64,000 nucleotides of DNA from Paenibacillus sp. A3 (lineage in GTDB: Bacteria; Bacillota; Bacilli; Paenibacillales; NBRC-103111). A model generated the notes under the pieces. That model was not told where the DNA came from and ran no database searches. It saw only the letters and a program-made list of their open reading frames with translations. The DNA is taken from positions 19,528 to 83,527 of the forward strand of contig NZ_JTHN01000047.1 of assembly GCF_001399685.1 (NCBI RefSeq). Direction: 5' to 3'. The translations under genes were made by a program, and so were the position numbers. This document shows positions 34,314 through 43,741 of this stretch, in pieces (within the stretch, counting starts at the first letter, position 1; every line of letters starts with the position of its first letter).

Positions 34314-35108
34314 TCAGGCTTTGGTATACAATGCAATATCGAACACATGATCCGGACGCAATATGGTTTCAACCGTCTTCCATTTTCGCCCGTCCACTTC
34401 TCTCCTCGGGTAATTGAACAAAGACTTCAACCGATCGCCATATCGCATCGCCACAATCACATGTTCATTGGTTAACGTATGTAATTGATCCAACAGGTCG
34501 TATTTATTTTCAACCGTCGAACTAAAGATGATATGGGTCGCGTCTTTCGTAAAATCAAGATTTTCGACGAACGCGTTTTCTAATCTGATCTTCAATCCTT
34601 TTCCTAATGCACCAACAACTCGCGATCCGAGTTCGATCGCCTCATCGTCAATGTCGATGCCCACCACCTCTGCTCCTGTCCGCTTGGCAATGAGTAGCGG
34701 CGTCATCGGAAACGAACCTGAGCCTACCAGCAATACTTTGGATTCGGAAGTCACTTGAAAACTGCCAAATTCTTGTTCGATGCAGGCTTCGATATTTTTG
34801 AAATAATCGGTGATCCCGGCCTGCCCGTCCAGCAGCTTCAGTGCGCGGTATTTCTCCATAATCGCGACACAAAGGGCCGAGTTTTTTCTCACAGCCTCCA
34901 CCAGTTGTTGAAGTCCGCCGGGCTCTTGCTGTTCCAGTTGTTCCCAGGCTTTTTTATTCCTCTCGTTGGTTATGAAATTGGAATAATCATTAATGATCTT
35001 CTCCAACTCCGAGCTAGGATGGATAGTACGGTCATATTTCCTCGCGAGCTCAATAAACTTTTCGGAATATTCCGTCAAATGTAACTGTAAGTTTTCCGTC
35101 GCATTCAT
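34314..35108 (-). CDS. cntL: Nicotianamine-synthase-like aminobutanoyltransferase (CntL-type)
   Basis: A 264-residue nicotianamine-synthase-like enzyme. The SAM-binding Rossmann motif VLLVGSGSFPMTPLLI is followed by VVGIDIDDEAIELG. CntL moves one aminobutyrate unit from SAM onto histidine. The protein is shorter than plant enzymes, as is typical for bacterial CntL. It lies between the racemase and dehydrogenase genes with gaps of 25 and 35 bases. Confidence 0.9.
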   Translation of the reverse strand: MNATENLQLHLTEYSEKFIELARKYDRTIHPSSELEKIINDYSNFITNERNKKAWEQLEQQEPGGLQQLVEAVRKNSALCVAIMEKYRALKLLDGQAGITDYFKNIEACIEQEFGSFQVTSESKVLLVGSGSFPMTPLLIAKRTGAEVVGIDIDDEAIELGSRVVGALGKGLKIRLENAFVENLDFTKDATHIIFSSTVENKYDLLDQLHTLTNEHVIVAMRYGDRLKSLFNYPRREVDGRKWKTVETILRPDHVFDIALYTKA

Positions 35109-35133
35109 TCGTTTCTCTCCCGTATGTAAATGG

Positions 35134-35970
35134 CTAAATCTCTATAAAAGCTTTGCCTTGCGCTACGATTCCGACCGAGCCTTCGATGGCCAGACTCGTC
35201 AATTCTTCTTGATCCCAATCGGCAGTCACGCGAATCGTGCCGCCGGGCTGCCTGATTTGCGCAGCAACGGCCCCTTTATTTTTCCAAGCCAGATAGGCTC
35301 CTAAAGAAGCTGTGCCCGAACCGCACCCCCTTTCCCATACCATGCTGTCCAGAGACGGGACATAAATGAGCGGTGCCATTTCATCCGGGCCGGACTTATA
35401 CAATAAAATGCCGATCAAGCCGGACCCTAAAGTTACTCCAAGCAACTTGGCTAAAGCTTGCGCCGTTTTTCTCACGGTTTGATGGAATTGCTCTACTTCG
35501 ATGACGATATGAATATAATCGTGATATCTCACAATCACGATATCCAAATCGTGACCGTCATACGTTATGGTTGTCCGTTCTATCTTTTTCGGAAGAGGCA
35601 TCGTCACTTGACAAACATATTCGTCTGCAGTTCTTCTCACTTGACACATGACGAAATGATCCGTTCCCGAAGCTTCTAATACGATGCTTGTCATATCATG
35701 AGGCTCAAGTCCTTCTTCGGCTGCAAGAAAAGCGGCCAGTGCCATGCAAGCATTCCCGCAAAATTCGCCTCCGGCCATTTGCAAATGAGCGGCAGCAGCA
35801 TGTTTAACCGGTTGTTCAATAAACCCTACTTGTTCGGCATGCACGTTGTCGTAAGACATAAGCTTTGAAGCAATGTGCTCATACTCTTCAACCGGATGAT
35901 TCGTTTTAACAAGAACCGTCATATTTTGCGTAGGATTAAATTTTATAAACTCGATTTCTTGTCTCATCAC
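35134..35970 (-). CDS. cntK: DapF-like histidine racemase (CntK-type)
   Basis: A 278-residue cofactor-independent epimerase of the diaminopimelate epimerase fold. The two catalytic cysteines are visible: C71 in GGEFCGNAC and C216 in ERGCGSGTAS. CntK converts L- to D-histidine in staphylopine biosynthesis. Its presence suggests that D-histidine is the starting unit here. It is the first gene of the operon, with its promoter and a Zur-box-like site about 60-110 bases upstream. Confidence 0.9.
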   Translation of the reverse strand: MMRQEIEFIKFNPTQNMTVLVKTNHPVEEYEHIASKLMSYDNVHAEQVGFIEQPVKHAAAAHLQMAGGEFCGNACMALAAFLAAEEGLEPHDMTSIVLEASGTDHFVMCQVRRTADEYVCQVTMPLPKKIERTTITYDGHDLDIVIVRYHDYIHIVIEVEQFHQTVRKTAQALAKLLGVTLGSGLIGILLYKSGPDEMAPLIYVPSLDSMVWERGCGSGTASLGAYLAWKNKGAVAAQIRQPGGTIRVTADWDQEELTSLAIEGSVGIVAQGKAFIEI

Positions 35971-36026
35971 AACTACCCTCTGGCTATAATTTTGATGTAG
36001 CGCTTCCTTTGCTTCGTCGGTTTAAT

Positions 36027-36041
36027 TAGTAAAAATTACGA
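36027..36041 (-). promoter_or_regulatory. Zur-box-like operator of the metallophore operon
   Basis: On the minus strand TCGTAATTTTTACTA differs at two positions from the Bacillus Zur consensus TCGTAATnATTACGA. It lies about 18 bases downstream of the -10 element, so a bound repressor would block transcription start or clearance. Zinc-responsive repression is known for the S. aureus cnt operon. Confidence 0.7.
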
Positions 36042-36058
36042 TTATTAATTTAAGGAAG

Positions 36059-36087
36059 ATTATACCTATAATGTAGGACAGCGTCAA
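36059..36087 (-). promoter_or_regulatory. Sigma-A promoter of the metallophore operon
   Basis: TTGACG (36087-36082), a 17-base spacer and TATAAT (36064-36059) on the minus strand. The predicted start is near 36052, giving an 80-base leader to the cntK start at 35970. Confidence 0.85.
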
Positions 36088-36146
36088 TACTCATTCTGCT
36101 TTTTTGTATCACTTGCGAGTCGTTGCCTATGCCGGGGCACATAGCA

Positions 36147-36174
36147 AAGCGCATGCCGGCATCGGCATGCGCTT
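36147..36174. repeat. Perfect 12-bp hairpin between cnt promoter and IS4 remnant
   Basis: AAGCGCATGCCG and CGGCATGCGCTT flank a four-base loop. There is no clean T run on the side facing the transposase, so it is at best a weak terminator for the remnant or an isolating hairpin in front of the cnt promoter. Confidence 0.6.
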
Positions 36175-36187
36175 CTGAAAAGCTTTT

Positions 36188-37412
36188 TTATTGTTCTTTA
36201 AACGACTTGGGGGCGTTCTCCTGCCGGCGCTCGAATTCCATCACCAAGTAGCGGCTGAATACAACCGTTGTATGGCTGATGAGCATGTCGAAGGAACGGC
36301 CTTGAAACTCGGTGCCGAGCTTAAGATAACTTTTGTGAATTTGAAAAATGTCTCAATACTCCACCTCATGCCGTAAATCCGAACAATTTCCTCCGCATCG
36401 ATTATTAGGTCGGTGCTGAGGATCGCCAAACCATTCCCGTCTCTTGTTGCGGTTTTGAACAAACACTAGCTTGATCGCCAAGCCACAGGCTGTTTCGACG
36501 ATCACCGAGCCAAGTACGTCTGAAGCTTTGTTCTTCTGTACCGTGCTATACAGTTCTTTTAAATTCGGCAGCTTGCCATTCAACCGGTAACGTTGTTTCA
36601 TGTCTTTGATCATGCCGATGACCTGAAGTCCTTTGGCGGTTAACGTTCGGAGCAGCGGCGCTTGGGTGAACCAACTGTCCATCAGCACATAGTCGGCGGC
36701 AAAGCCGACAAACAGTGCTCGTTCGACCCATGTCGGCGACAGCATCTGGTTTACGGGAAAAAGCTTCTATCCGGCGTTTATAGCCCTGACTACGCTTGGA
36801 CAAATGCTCGTTCATCTCGCAGATGCGGTTCACAAGCTTAGCGGAAGAAAGCATGACAAAGTCGATCGGCGCAAAGCTGAAACCGTCCGACCAGCCAAGA
36901 GTCAGCATATTGAAGCCCTTGGTAAAGCGGCCGGTTGTATGATCGAACACGCGGGCTAAGAGCTCGGCTTTCTTGCTGCGGTTACGGCTTAAGACGGAAT
37001 CGTCGACGATGAAGACACGCGTGCGCGAAGACGAAATGAGCGACTCGAAGTGCAAAACGATTTTCAAAGCAAAGCTGTGAAGAAACTTCCGCCAGTTAAA
37101 AGAAGCCTGATTGAGAAAACGGTAGACAACATCTTTGCGGGGTAGCGACTTTCCACGATCGCTTTCCAAAAGACGAAACCAGTTCCGGCCCTCGAAGACG
37201 AGTGAAAACAGAATTTGAAACACGGCCAAGCTGGAATAACCGAATGATTTGGAAATACCAGCCTTACGTAGCAAATGGCCGATTTGCAGGGTGGAAAACA
37301 CGGCTGAAAAGCGACTTTTCGCCTGTTCAGACAAGGAGTTATGGTGTACCATAGGAGTTACGCACCTTTCTTTGTTTGCATGGTTGCTGGACACTTTCAT
37401 GATACCAAACAA
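36188..37412 (-). pseudogene. IS4-family transposase, frameshifted remnant
   Basis: The DDE transposase reading is spread over at least four frames. Residues from 37412 include VFIVDDSVLSR (first Asp) and continue to about 36770. A second frame has DYVLMDSWFT (second Asp). A third has YGMRWSIETFFKF, the Y-R-E-K-like region with the glutamate, and a fourth carries the C-terminus down to the stop at 36188. At least three frameshifts make it inactive. I could not find convincing terminal inverted repeats. It separates the metallophore operon from the decayed toxin region. Confidence 0.85.
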
Positions 37413-37486
37413 GAAGGGTGTTTTTCTGGCAAGAGCGGACTTTTTATGTCATCGAACCCTGCAGTACAAAGTGATTGTGCCGATTT

Positions 37487-37787
37487 TCAAGCTGCGAAAG
37501 TTGAGTAATTAAGACTGCTGAGATTTTCATTTGTTATAAACTTAGATTGATATACATCCAAATCATTGCTTACGAATAGGGTACCACTAATTCTTTTCAT
37601 GATAGGGCTGGATCCATCATCCAAAAGTAGCATTTCACCATCAACATCTCGTAAGAACCTTCCAATAACCTCAAGAAATTTTAACCAACCTAAATCAAAA
37701 TTCCTTGAAATCATCTGGAAGTTCAGATATGTCTTTCAGAATGTTTTTCCACTTGACTGTAGGCATAGTATTCTTTTTTCTCTTCAT
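37487..37787 (-). pseudogene. Frameshifted small protein, possible immunity gene
   Basis: A frame starting at ATG 37787 behind AGAGG reads about 30 residues (MKRKKNTMPTVKWKN, ELPDDFKEF) and then shifts frame near 37700 into LGWLKFLEVIGRFLRDVDG. It ends at 37487. The composition and position among toxin-immunity debris suggest an immunity gene, but I do not recognise the family. Confidence 0.5.
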
Positions 37788-37849
37788 TACATTAAACCTC
37801 TTTAAGCCTTACCTTCATTTATCTTGTCCTCCTGGGTATACAAAAAAGG

Positions 37850-37995
37850 CCAATTCCTCATTATTCGAGTTGGAATTAGCCATTAAAAGTATCAAGCGTT
37901 TTGTCAAGTTTTTTAGTGTTTGATTTGTAGCTTGTATTCTACTATCTTGTTATTGAAGTTGGAAATTGGTTTACACAAAATTTTTGACACACACT
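37850..37995. repeat. Intergenic repeat copy A
   Basis: Shares GAGTTGGAATtAGCC-like and GTCAAGTTTTTTAGTGTTT (37903-37921) with copies near 40.7 and 43.8 kb, and ends with ATTTTTGACA-CACTC. The 19-base core is identical to copy C. No coding potential is seen. Confidence 0.65.
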
Positions 37996-38017
37996 CTTAT
38001 GACCACCCCACTAATTT

Positions 38018-38533
38018 TTAAAATAAGCCCTTTATTTCTGGAGACTCTAAAATTTCTTTTAATCTCAAAAAATTCAACTCCGATAAATATGCAGTAAATA
38101 ACTTCGATTCAATCTTTATTTTACTATCTTTTAAAACATAGAGCGTTTGCGTTCTACTACTTATGGATTCAGTTGGTGTTAGTAGAATAATTTTTTCTAA
38201 GCTAGTAACAGGAAAACTCATTTCAATAAAATCCTCAAAATTAAGAACTTCTATTGCTTTTTCATCCAACCTCCCCCTCACAACAATATTTCCACTTCTA
38301 TGTAGAAATGGCTCAAACTTAGACTTGAGGGCTAAATCTTGAACAATATCAGCTAATATTTTGCCTATTTCATGTTTATCATCAATTGACTTAATACAAT
38401 CAATGTGTAATATAGAACTGTTCCACTTTGATAAGTTATGCCATTGTGAAAGTTTCGGAAAATAGAATCTTGGTTCTTGACTGTCTATCATATTACCACA
38501 AATTTTACAAATAGCTATTTCACTCTTCATCAT
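38018..38533 (-). CDS. Probable immunity protein with CxxC...HxxC zinc-like motif
   Basis: About 171 residues, cytoplasmic. The N-terminus has CKICG followed about 30 residues later by HIDC, suggestive of a zinc knuckle. The rest is a mixed alpha/beta domain. Its ATG 38533 overlaps the stop of the upstream toxin-tip remnant by one base (TGATG) with AGGAGG six bases away. That is the usual arrangement of a polymorphic toxin and its immunity gene. I do not recognise the family; the immunity role is inferred from position. Confidence 0.65.
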   Translation of the reverse strand: MMKSEIAICKICGNMIDSQEPRFYFPKLSQWHNLSKWNSSILHIDCIKSIDDKHEIGKILADIVQDLALKSKFEPFLHRSGNIVVRGRLDEKAIEVLNFEDFIEMSFPVTSLEKIILLTPTESISSRTQTLYVLKDSKIKIESKLFTAYLSELNFLRLKEILESPEIKGLF

Positions 38534-39172
38534 CAATTTCCTCCTGGTGACCAATTCGATAAATCCTCGTAAGGTTTTTCTTCACCAGATATAGCACTTT
38601 TAATTACTGATTGTTCCTGTTGGAATGCCCTAAGTACTGCTCTATCATTCGAGCTTGGTATTACACTGTACGGATGAGAATGTCCAGACAGTTTCCAACC
38701 ATTACCAACTTACTTTATGGGTATCATTATTTGGGTTGGATCACCTTGTATTAATACTCCATTCCCATTAGGTCCTCTAACCAATGCTCGGTACCTCGCC
38801 CTTCGGCGAAGCTCCGCCTTTGCCCTTTTCCTTAATCTTGCTAAGTCCTTGCGATAGCCAAGACGCTCCAAGCATGAAGCTGCCTCCTAGGACAGCTCCA
38901 AACGCCCGTCATGGGGATAACCGCTTCTCCACCTATCCCCGCGGCTGGACCAATATGGCTCCGCATATCGCACCGATCACGGCTCCTTATGCGGCGCTTT
39001 TTAAATAGTCGTGCGCACTGCTCATCTTCGTTTGCAATATCGGATGAGGCAGTCGCGACACCCCCTCCAATCGCTCCAAGGGCTACCCCTATCGCTGCTG
39101 CTCCAATAACCGCACCGGCGCTAAATCTTTACTATCTGGAATATCGGCTTTTGCTATACCTTGACCATACAT
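38533..39172 (-). pseudogene. Degraded polymorphic-toxin C-terminal tip (JAB-like end)
   Basis: Reading the minus strand from ATG 39172 (MYGQGIAKADIPDS) and allowing several frameshifts gives a glycine/alanine-rich hydrophobic pre-toxin segment (GAVIGAAAIGVALGAIGGG, LGASWLSQGLSKIKEKG). It then gives a C-terminal domain with GHSHPYSVIPSSND, resembling the H-x-H-x6-S-x2-D pattern of JAB-type metalloproteases. At least three frameshifts and one internal stop are present, so it is inactive. It is followed directly by a putative immunity gene. Confidence 0.6.
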
Positions 39173-39194
39173 ATTGACTTCCCCCGTATATAAT

Positions 39195-40169
39195 TTATCG
39201 AAATAATACTCCATGTTTGTTCGGGATATATTCTGGGTAATTTTTACGATAAAAATTATCTATCTGGAGCAACAAAGGGTCCCATTCAGGGTATGGTTCA
39301 GGGTCTCCAAACACCATCTTCGCTTCTGGGGTATTCATCAATAGATCTTCAAATTGTTTCGGGACATACAAATCCATTTGTTTCCTCACATAAAGCAAGA
39401 ACAAAATTTCAAAAGGATAGAATCCATATCTGAAGTCACCAAATTCACCTAGTTGTCCTATTTCTGAGGCTAATTGTGAATGATACAACGCCATTTTCCC
39501 AACCAAATTTTCGATTTCTTCCGAACTAGGTGTTGACCATCTTTCCAACACTTCACTATAAACATCTAGATCTTCAGGTATTAAACCGCATTGTAGCCCA
39601 GCATTCTTAAATTTTTCTTTCACATTTAGATGTACTTTTTCTTTAGTTCCCATAATTGTATTATTTCTATATTGCAAGTATAGCTCTAGTAAAAACCAAG
39701 TATGTCTGTTCTCATCATTTGCTTCCAATAAATTACTGCCAAAATGTTCAACAATAAAATCGAATAATATATTTTCTTCTTTCTCCCATCCAAACATCGT
39801 GAAATGAACTAAGGCTACTATAACTCCCCTAAAAGAGTACTCTATTATCATCTGAGGATACCGGATTTTATAAAGATCTTGTCCCATACACTGATAAAAT
39901 ACTACCTTTTGCATGTTTTTTAATCCTTCTGCTTTATATCCGCCGCTAATCAATACATCATTTTTCCATTGGGACAAGTAATACGAAAAAATTTTGTTGA
40001 GATTTACCAACAAAATATGATCCTTCTCTATTGCATTCGATTCAACTATACTTTCAATTTTACTTTTGCTAATATCATATTTTTCCTTAATGTCATTAAA
40101 ATTGATCCCATCAACAAAATTTTTTCTGTATCTTTTATAAGCCATGTCTAATTTTTTGGGGTTTAACAT
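39195..40169 (-). CDS. Unrecognised 324-residue protein, probable immunity protein
   Basis: An intact 324-residue, mostly helical cytoplasmic protein with aromatic-rich segments (WFLLELYLQYRN, YGFYPFEILFLLYVRK) and a C-terminal PYPEWDPLLLQIDNFY. SD AAGGAGAG precedes the ATG. It lies between two toxin-tip remnants on the same strand, so an immunity function similar to large helical Imm families is likely but not proven. Very AT-rich relative to the flanking operons, a sign of transfer. Confidence 0.6.
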   Translation of the reverse strand: MLNPKKLDMAYKRYRKNFVDGINFNDIKEKYDISKSKIESIVESNAIEKDHILLVNLNKIFSYYLSQWKNDVLISGGYKAEGLKNMQKVVFYQCMGQDLYKIRYPQMIIEYSFRGVIVALVHFTMFGWEKEENILFDFIVEHFGSNLLEANDENRHTWFLLELYLQYRNNTIMGTKEKVHLNVKEKFKNAGLQCGLIPEDLDVYSEVLERWSTPSSEEIENLVGKMALYHSQLASEIGQLGEFGDFRYGFYPFEILFLLYVRKQMDLYVPKQFEDLLMNTPEAKMVFGDPEPYPEWDPLLLQIDNFYRKNYPEYIPNKHGVLFR

Positions 40170-40187
40170 TTATACTCTCCTTAAAGT

Positions 40188-40560
40188 TTAATCTATTTCT
40201 TTATTCCAGTCTTTTATCTTTAATTCATCTACTCCGAATCCAGTTTTGGGTATTTTTATATCTGTTTTAACCCTAATAAAATCAAATTTAAGTCCGGGGC
40301 TTTCTTCCATCAAATTTTCTAGCTTCTCCTTAAAATCAGCATACTAGAATCATCACTATTAAGCATTTGTTGGAAATACTCCTTGCCATCTAATTGAAAC
40401 TGCCCGAATCTGATACTTTAAATTCGATCATTGTTAATTTTGGTGGAGGACCTTTTGATAAAAATGTCGCGTCTATACCGTTCCTAACGATTTGGAAGTA
40501 CTCAAGGTACAGACGACTTATTGGCAAATCCCCCGGCTTAAACGCTGCTACGTTTATCTA
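40188..40560 (-). pseudogene. Degraded coding fragment of a toxin module
   Basis: Three frames on the minus strand join into one plausible protein piece: SRLYLEYFQIVRNGIDATF, then IEFKVSDSG, FQLDGKEYFQQML, and finally FDFIRVKTDIKIPKTGFG ending at the stop at 40188. At least two frameshifts are needed. It stands directly before the 324-residue probable immunity gene, so it could be its toxin tip. Family not recognised. Confidence 0.45.
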
Positions 40561-40651
40561 CCCAATCCACCAAAGTGTCGAATAGAACTGTTTATCTTTT
40601 GTGAAAGGTCAAAATTGACATGAACAAAAAAAGCTTAATCCCCCTGGTATG

Positions 40652-40755
40652 GCAAGTTGGAACAAGCCTTTGAAAGTTTATAAACGTGGTTTTCATGTTT
40701 TTTAGTGTTTCAGGATTGTAAACCATTTATACTCAAGATTTTTGATAGACTGGGA
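40652..40755. repeat. Intergenic repeat copy B
   Basis: Contains CAAGTTGGAACAAGCCTTTG, a TTTTTTAGTGTTT core at 40698-40710 and an end resembling ATTTTTGATAGACT. It matches copies A and C with several mismatches. Confidence 0.6.
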
Positions 40756-40781
40756 TACCCAAGTCTTCTTAAATTGAGCCA

Positions 40782-41237
40782 TTAAAGAGATTTACTTTTT
40801 ATCTCCTCAAACCATTCATCAGCAAAGTCATCAGCCGTTTTTAGATCATCATTTGTGTGCACTAAATCATACTTGTATTCAGCTTGAAACTTGCCACTCG
40901 TAGCATCATATATTAATTTCATCTCAGTTGGCATGTCTTTTTCAAATTCTTTGCACAATTCTTCAATTTTTTCGATATTATCATTGATAATATTTAATAC
41001 CATAAACTGTCTTTCTGTAGAAACATCATAACTTTTGTCCCCATCCTCCAATACATCATTCAATTTATGACACTCTACATATTTATGATTAATTAAATAA
41101 AAGAAACTGCTCGATAGCATATCTTCTTCACATGAAGCATAAACATACACTTTATTGGCTCTATCTCCTACATATTCCATACATATGGATATCATACCTG
41201 CTTGCAATTCACTAAACCTTTCTTCAAATTCTTTCAT
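40782..41237 (-). CDS. YezG/DUF600-family immunity protein
   Basis: A 151-residue acidic cytoplasmic protein. The RANKVYVYASCEED region, followed by a central FYLINHKY strand and the C-terminal MKLIYDATSGKFQAEYKYD motif, matches the DUF600/YezG family. In Bacillus subtilis YezG neutralises the LXG nuclease toxin YeeF. Here it follows a truncated YeeF-type nuclease tip, three bases after its stop. The immunity gene is intact although its toxin is not. Confidence 0.8.
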   Translation of the reverse strand: MKEFEERFSELQAGMISICMEYVGDRANKVYVYASCEEDMLSSSFFYLINHKYVECHKLNDVLEDGDKSYDVSTERQFMVLNIINDNIEKIEELCKEFEKDMPTEMKLIYDATSGKFQAEYKYDLVHTNDDLKTADDFADEWFEEIKSKSL

Positions 41238-41239
41238 AA

Positions 41240-41617
41240 TTACATTCCACTCCCTTTGATTTCCATTTTTCTTATATTTCTTCTGATTACCTCTGATAAT
41301 TGTGAAACCAAATTGTCAATTTTAGGTGAGCCTCCAAATTTATCACCTGCCAAATGTCCTGCATCGTCTTTACCTTTTATTCTACCCGGTGTATTTTTGC
41401 TGTGTGACAATCTTTCTGTTCTCTTTGTTAATTGTAAATTATCCGTTTCAAACTTACCAATCCTACCTAGGCTATCTGTTTCATAAAAATAATCATATTC
41501 TCCAGTTATAAACCTAATATTAGGCTTCAATTTATTTTTTCTTCCATTTGTAAACTTGTGCCACCCCCTCCCGAATTTTTCATGAATTTCGGACTTAATT
41601 AGAGGGCAGGTGGCTAG
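41240..41617 (-). pseudogene. Truncated YeeF-type DNA/RNA endonuclease toxin tip
   Basis: The open frame lacks a start and has FGRGWHKFTNGRKN, then YDYFYETDSLGRIGKFET, a HSKNTPGRIKG linker and the catalytic-looking DAGHLAGDKFGGSPKIDN motif of DNA/RNA non-specific endonucleases of LXG/YeeF-like toxins. It stops about 20 residues after this motif, too early for the family, through a frameshift or deletion next to the immunity gene. The N-terminal delivery domain is absent. Confidence 0.75.
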
Positions 41618-41665
41618 CCTTTAACATATGACCTTCCCGTTATGAAATGTTCAGTTATGTCCTGA

Positions 41666-41896
41666 CAGTGTAGTGGTCGGAATATCCCGCATTTTAGTTG
41701 CGATGACCTCGACAGTATATCCATCGGGGTATCTATTCGGAAAGTTGCGATTGATTTCAAAAAACTGCGAGAAAACGAAGATAATAAAAACAGGTCAATC
41801 ATGGTGGTATCTGACCATAATCGACCTACTCAATGTAACGCTATAGCGTTATTTAAGGATAAGATTCAAGCATTGATGTGCGTACAACCAAAATGA
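41666..41896 (+). other. Open frame of unknown origin on plus strand
   Basis: A 76-codon open stretch without a proper start in this roughly 400-base gap reads like real protein (SISIGVSIRKVAIDFKKL, then SIMVVSDHNRPTQCNAIAL) and could be the end of a decayed recombinase or other mobile gene. It is directly followed by ATTTTTGACAGACTC, the tail motif of the intergenic repeat. No other feature is visible in 41618-41946. Confidence 0.35.
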
Positions 41897-41946
41897 TTTT
41901 TGACAGACTCTTCTGAATAGTTTCCGTGGGGTCTATTTATATGGTT

Positions 41947-42468
41947 TTATAATCCAGTTTCATAGTCTTCTATCAAATGTGACCAATATCCTTCAACATC
42001 CTTCAATGCAGCCGGGTCAATCTGTTCATAAAGCTTGCGTAGTTCAATTGCATACTTGTATGAAGTATATATATCTCGTTGTCTCATTTCCGATGACACT
42101 TCCCACCTGATTAATTGAAACAAAAAAAATGTTCTTAAGTTCTTATTAAGCATGTAAACCAATGGATGATGAAAAGAAGAACTAGTAAAAAGCCCATCCT
42201 CACCTTCTTTTAAGTAAAGTCCATATCCGTATGAAGCATATTGACTGATTTTGTGACCGATTTTGATAAATTGTACCTCACCAATTAACAACTTTTTAAA
42301 ATCATTCAGTTCATAAAATACAAAATCATCAAATTCTTCTGGTACTCCAATGTCAATCATAAAATCAGCATTTTCACGACTGACTCCAAGACCTACCAAT
42401 TCATTAAAATCATAGTCTCTTATTTCCGAGTCATAATATTCGCGTATTTCTCGAATATCATAATCCAT
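41947..42468 (-). CDS. SUKH-4-like immunity protein
   Basis: About 173 residues. The protein has a GLGVSRENADFMIDIGVPEEF beginning (split by the family's G-P turn), a central IGHKISQYASYGYGLYLK strand region, and a GLFTSSSFHHPLVYML segment with FLFQLIRWE. These fit SUKH-4/SMI1-KNR4-type immunity proteins. ATG 42468 is chosen for GGGAG eight bases upstream. No matching toxin lies directly upstream; an IS110 remnant does, so the toxin tip was probably lost on insertion. Confidence 0.65.
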   Translation of the reverse strand: MDYDIREIREYYDSEIRDYDFNELVGLGVSRENADFMIDIGVPEEFDDFVFYELNDFKKLLIGEVQFIKIGHKISQYASYGYGLYLKEGEDGLFTSSSFHHPLVYMLNKNLRTFFLFQLIRWEVSSEMRQRDIYTSYKYAIELRKLYEQIDPAALKDVEGYWSHLIEDYETGL

Positions 42469-42513
42469 AATATCACTCCCACTAAAAAGTAATGTTATCT
42501 CCCGTTTTCTCAC

Positions 42514-42740
42514 GTGATCTCAATATTTCGACTTTGACAGCCTGAGCGGTAGTAGTGGAGAATGTAGCCCATGCAACTGAATGGAATCAGAGCGTAGGCG
42601 GGAACAGAGCTTAGGATGTCAAACTCCAAAACTGTGGATAATTTGGTATAATCGCACAGTTGGATATCCACATTCACCCTCGGGGTTTGCCCTCCCATGT
42701 CACGCTGGGTCTATGCCCTCACATTCCTTCGTTCTACCTC
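42514..42740. other. Noncoding debris next to the IS110 remnant
   Basis: No gene is supported here. A TGTGGATA...TATCCACA inverted repeat (arms eight bases, about 24 bases apart, near 42633-42675) encloses a TATAAT and may be part of a former mobile element end or its leader. Nothing else is evident. Confidence 0.35.
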
Positions 42741-43635
42741 TCAAGGGGTGGATGCCAATTCTTGCTCCTTTACGGGGACCACTCCGACGCCTGGCACCGA
42801 CAACATCTGTGCACTACCAGGAATGTTTTCTAGGATCTCTAGCACCTTTGCCATGGTCGTTTCGAGCTGTTGGTGAAACAGGTCGTACTGCTGCAACAAG
42901 GTGGTCAATTCTATTCGTGCTGCTTCTACACCTTCCGTTAGACCAATCGAGGTAGAGGCTGTCGCGACGAGCTTCTCTGCTCGTCGTATGCCTACTCCAC
43001 GTTCCACTTCCGTCTTCCAACGCTCTAGACGCCTCTGGCACCCTTAGACACAAGCCTTCCCAGACTTTGAAGACGCTTGTGTACTCCGGAAAGAAGCGGT
43101 CAAACCAATTGACGATGCGGCCCTTCACTTGCGTCAAGCTTACGGAAATCTTCTCGCGGAGATTCATCAGGATCCGGAGATCTGCGTACTCTTTTGTCGG
43201 CAGACTCGGTTCCGAGTACTTTCCGTTGCGAATGAGATCGGCGATGACCTTCGCATCCTTGTAGTCACTCTTCGTCTGCGAGTTGTCTTCTAGTTCTTTG
43301 CTTTTGTTGACGTGGTGCGGGTTCACAACGACAATCTTGATGCCTTGCTCCTTCAGGTACGCTGCTAACGGGAACCAGTAGTGACCGGTGGGCTCGATAC
43401 CAAAAACGATTTCCGTCTTGGCATGCGCTTGTTTAAGATCTTTCATCCAAGTCGCAAGCTTCGTCAGCCCATTCGCATCGTTATGGAAGGTACAGTCTTT
43501 TCCAAGTTCAATACCGCGAAAATCTACTGCTCGAGCCACATGGATCTTCTTCGCAATGTCTGCACCTACAACCAGCGTTGAATCGGTAATTTGTGTAATG
43601 CGTTGATTCTGTTTCTGCTTCAGTTTATACTTCAT
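42741..43635 (-). pseudogene. IS110-family transposase, frameshifted and truncated
   Basis: From ATG 43635 (AAAGAGG upstream) the DEDD catalytic motifs are GADIAKK, GIEPTGHYW and SDYKDAKVIADL. Around 43060 the frame breaks: the C-terminal half continues in another frame from about 43007 (VGIRRAEKLVATASTS, LSVPGVGVVPV), then ends at 42741 right after the VPGVG motif. It therefore lacks most of the serine-containing Transposase_20 domain. The element is inactive. I could not define its ends, which is usual for IS110. Confidence 0.85.
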
Positions 43636-43741
43636 GTTGAGTACCTCTTTCGTATGTGGGTTTTGTTCTTGCCGGAACGTTCCCAGTATACAAGAGGTGC
43701 TTTTTTCTTTCAAAGCTCAAATTACTTCATTACAAAAAAGC

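Noticed and set aside
36147..36174. Strong terminator for the plus strand
   Set aside because: The 12-base hairpin is perfect but no gene reads into it on the plus strand and there is no immediate T run; recorded only as a hairpin repeat.
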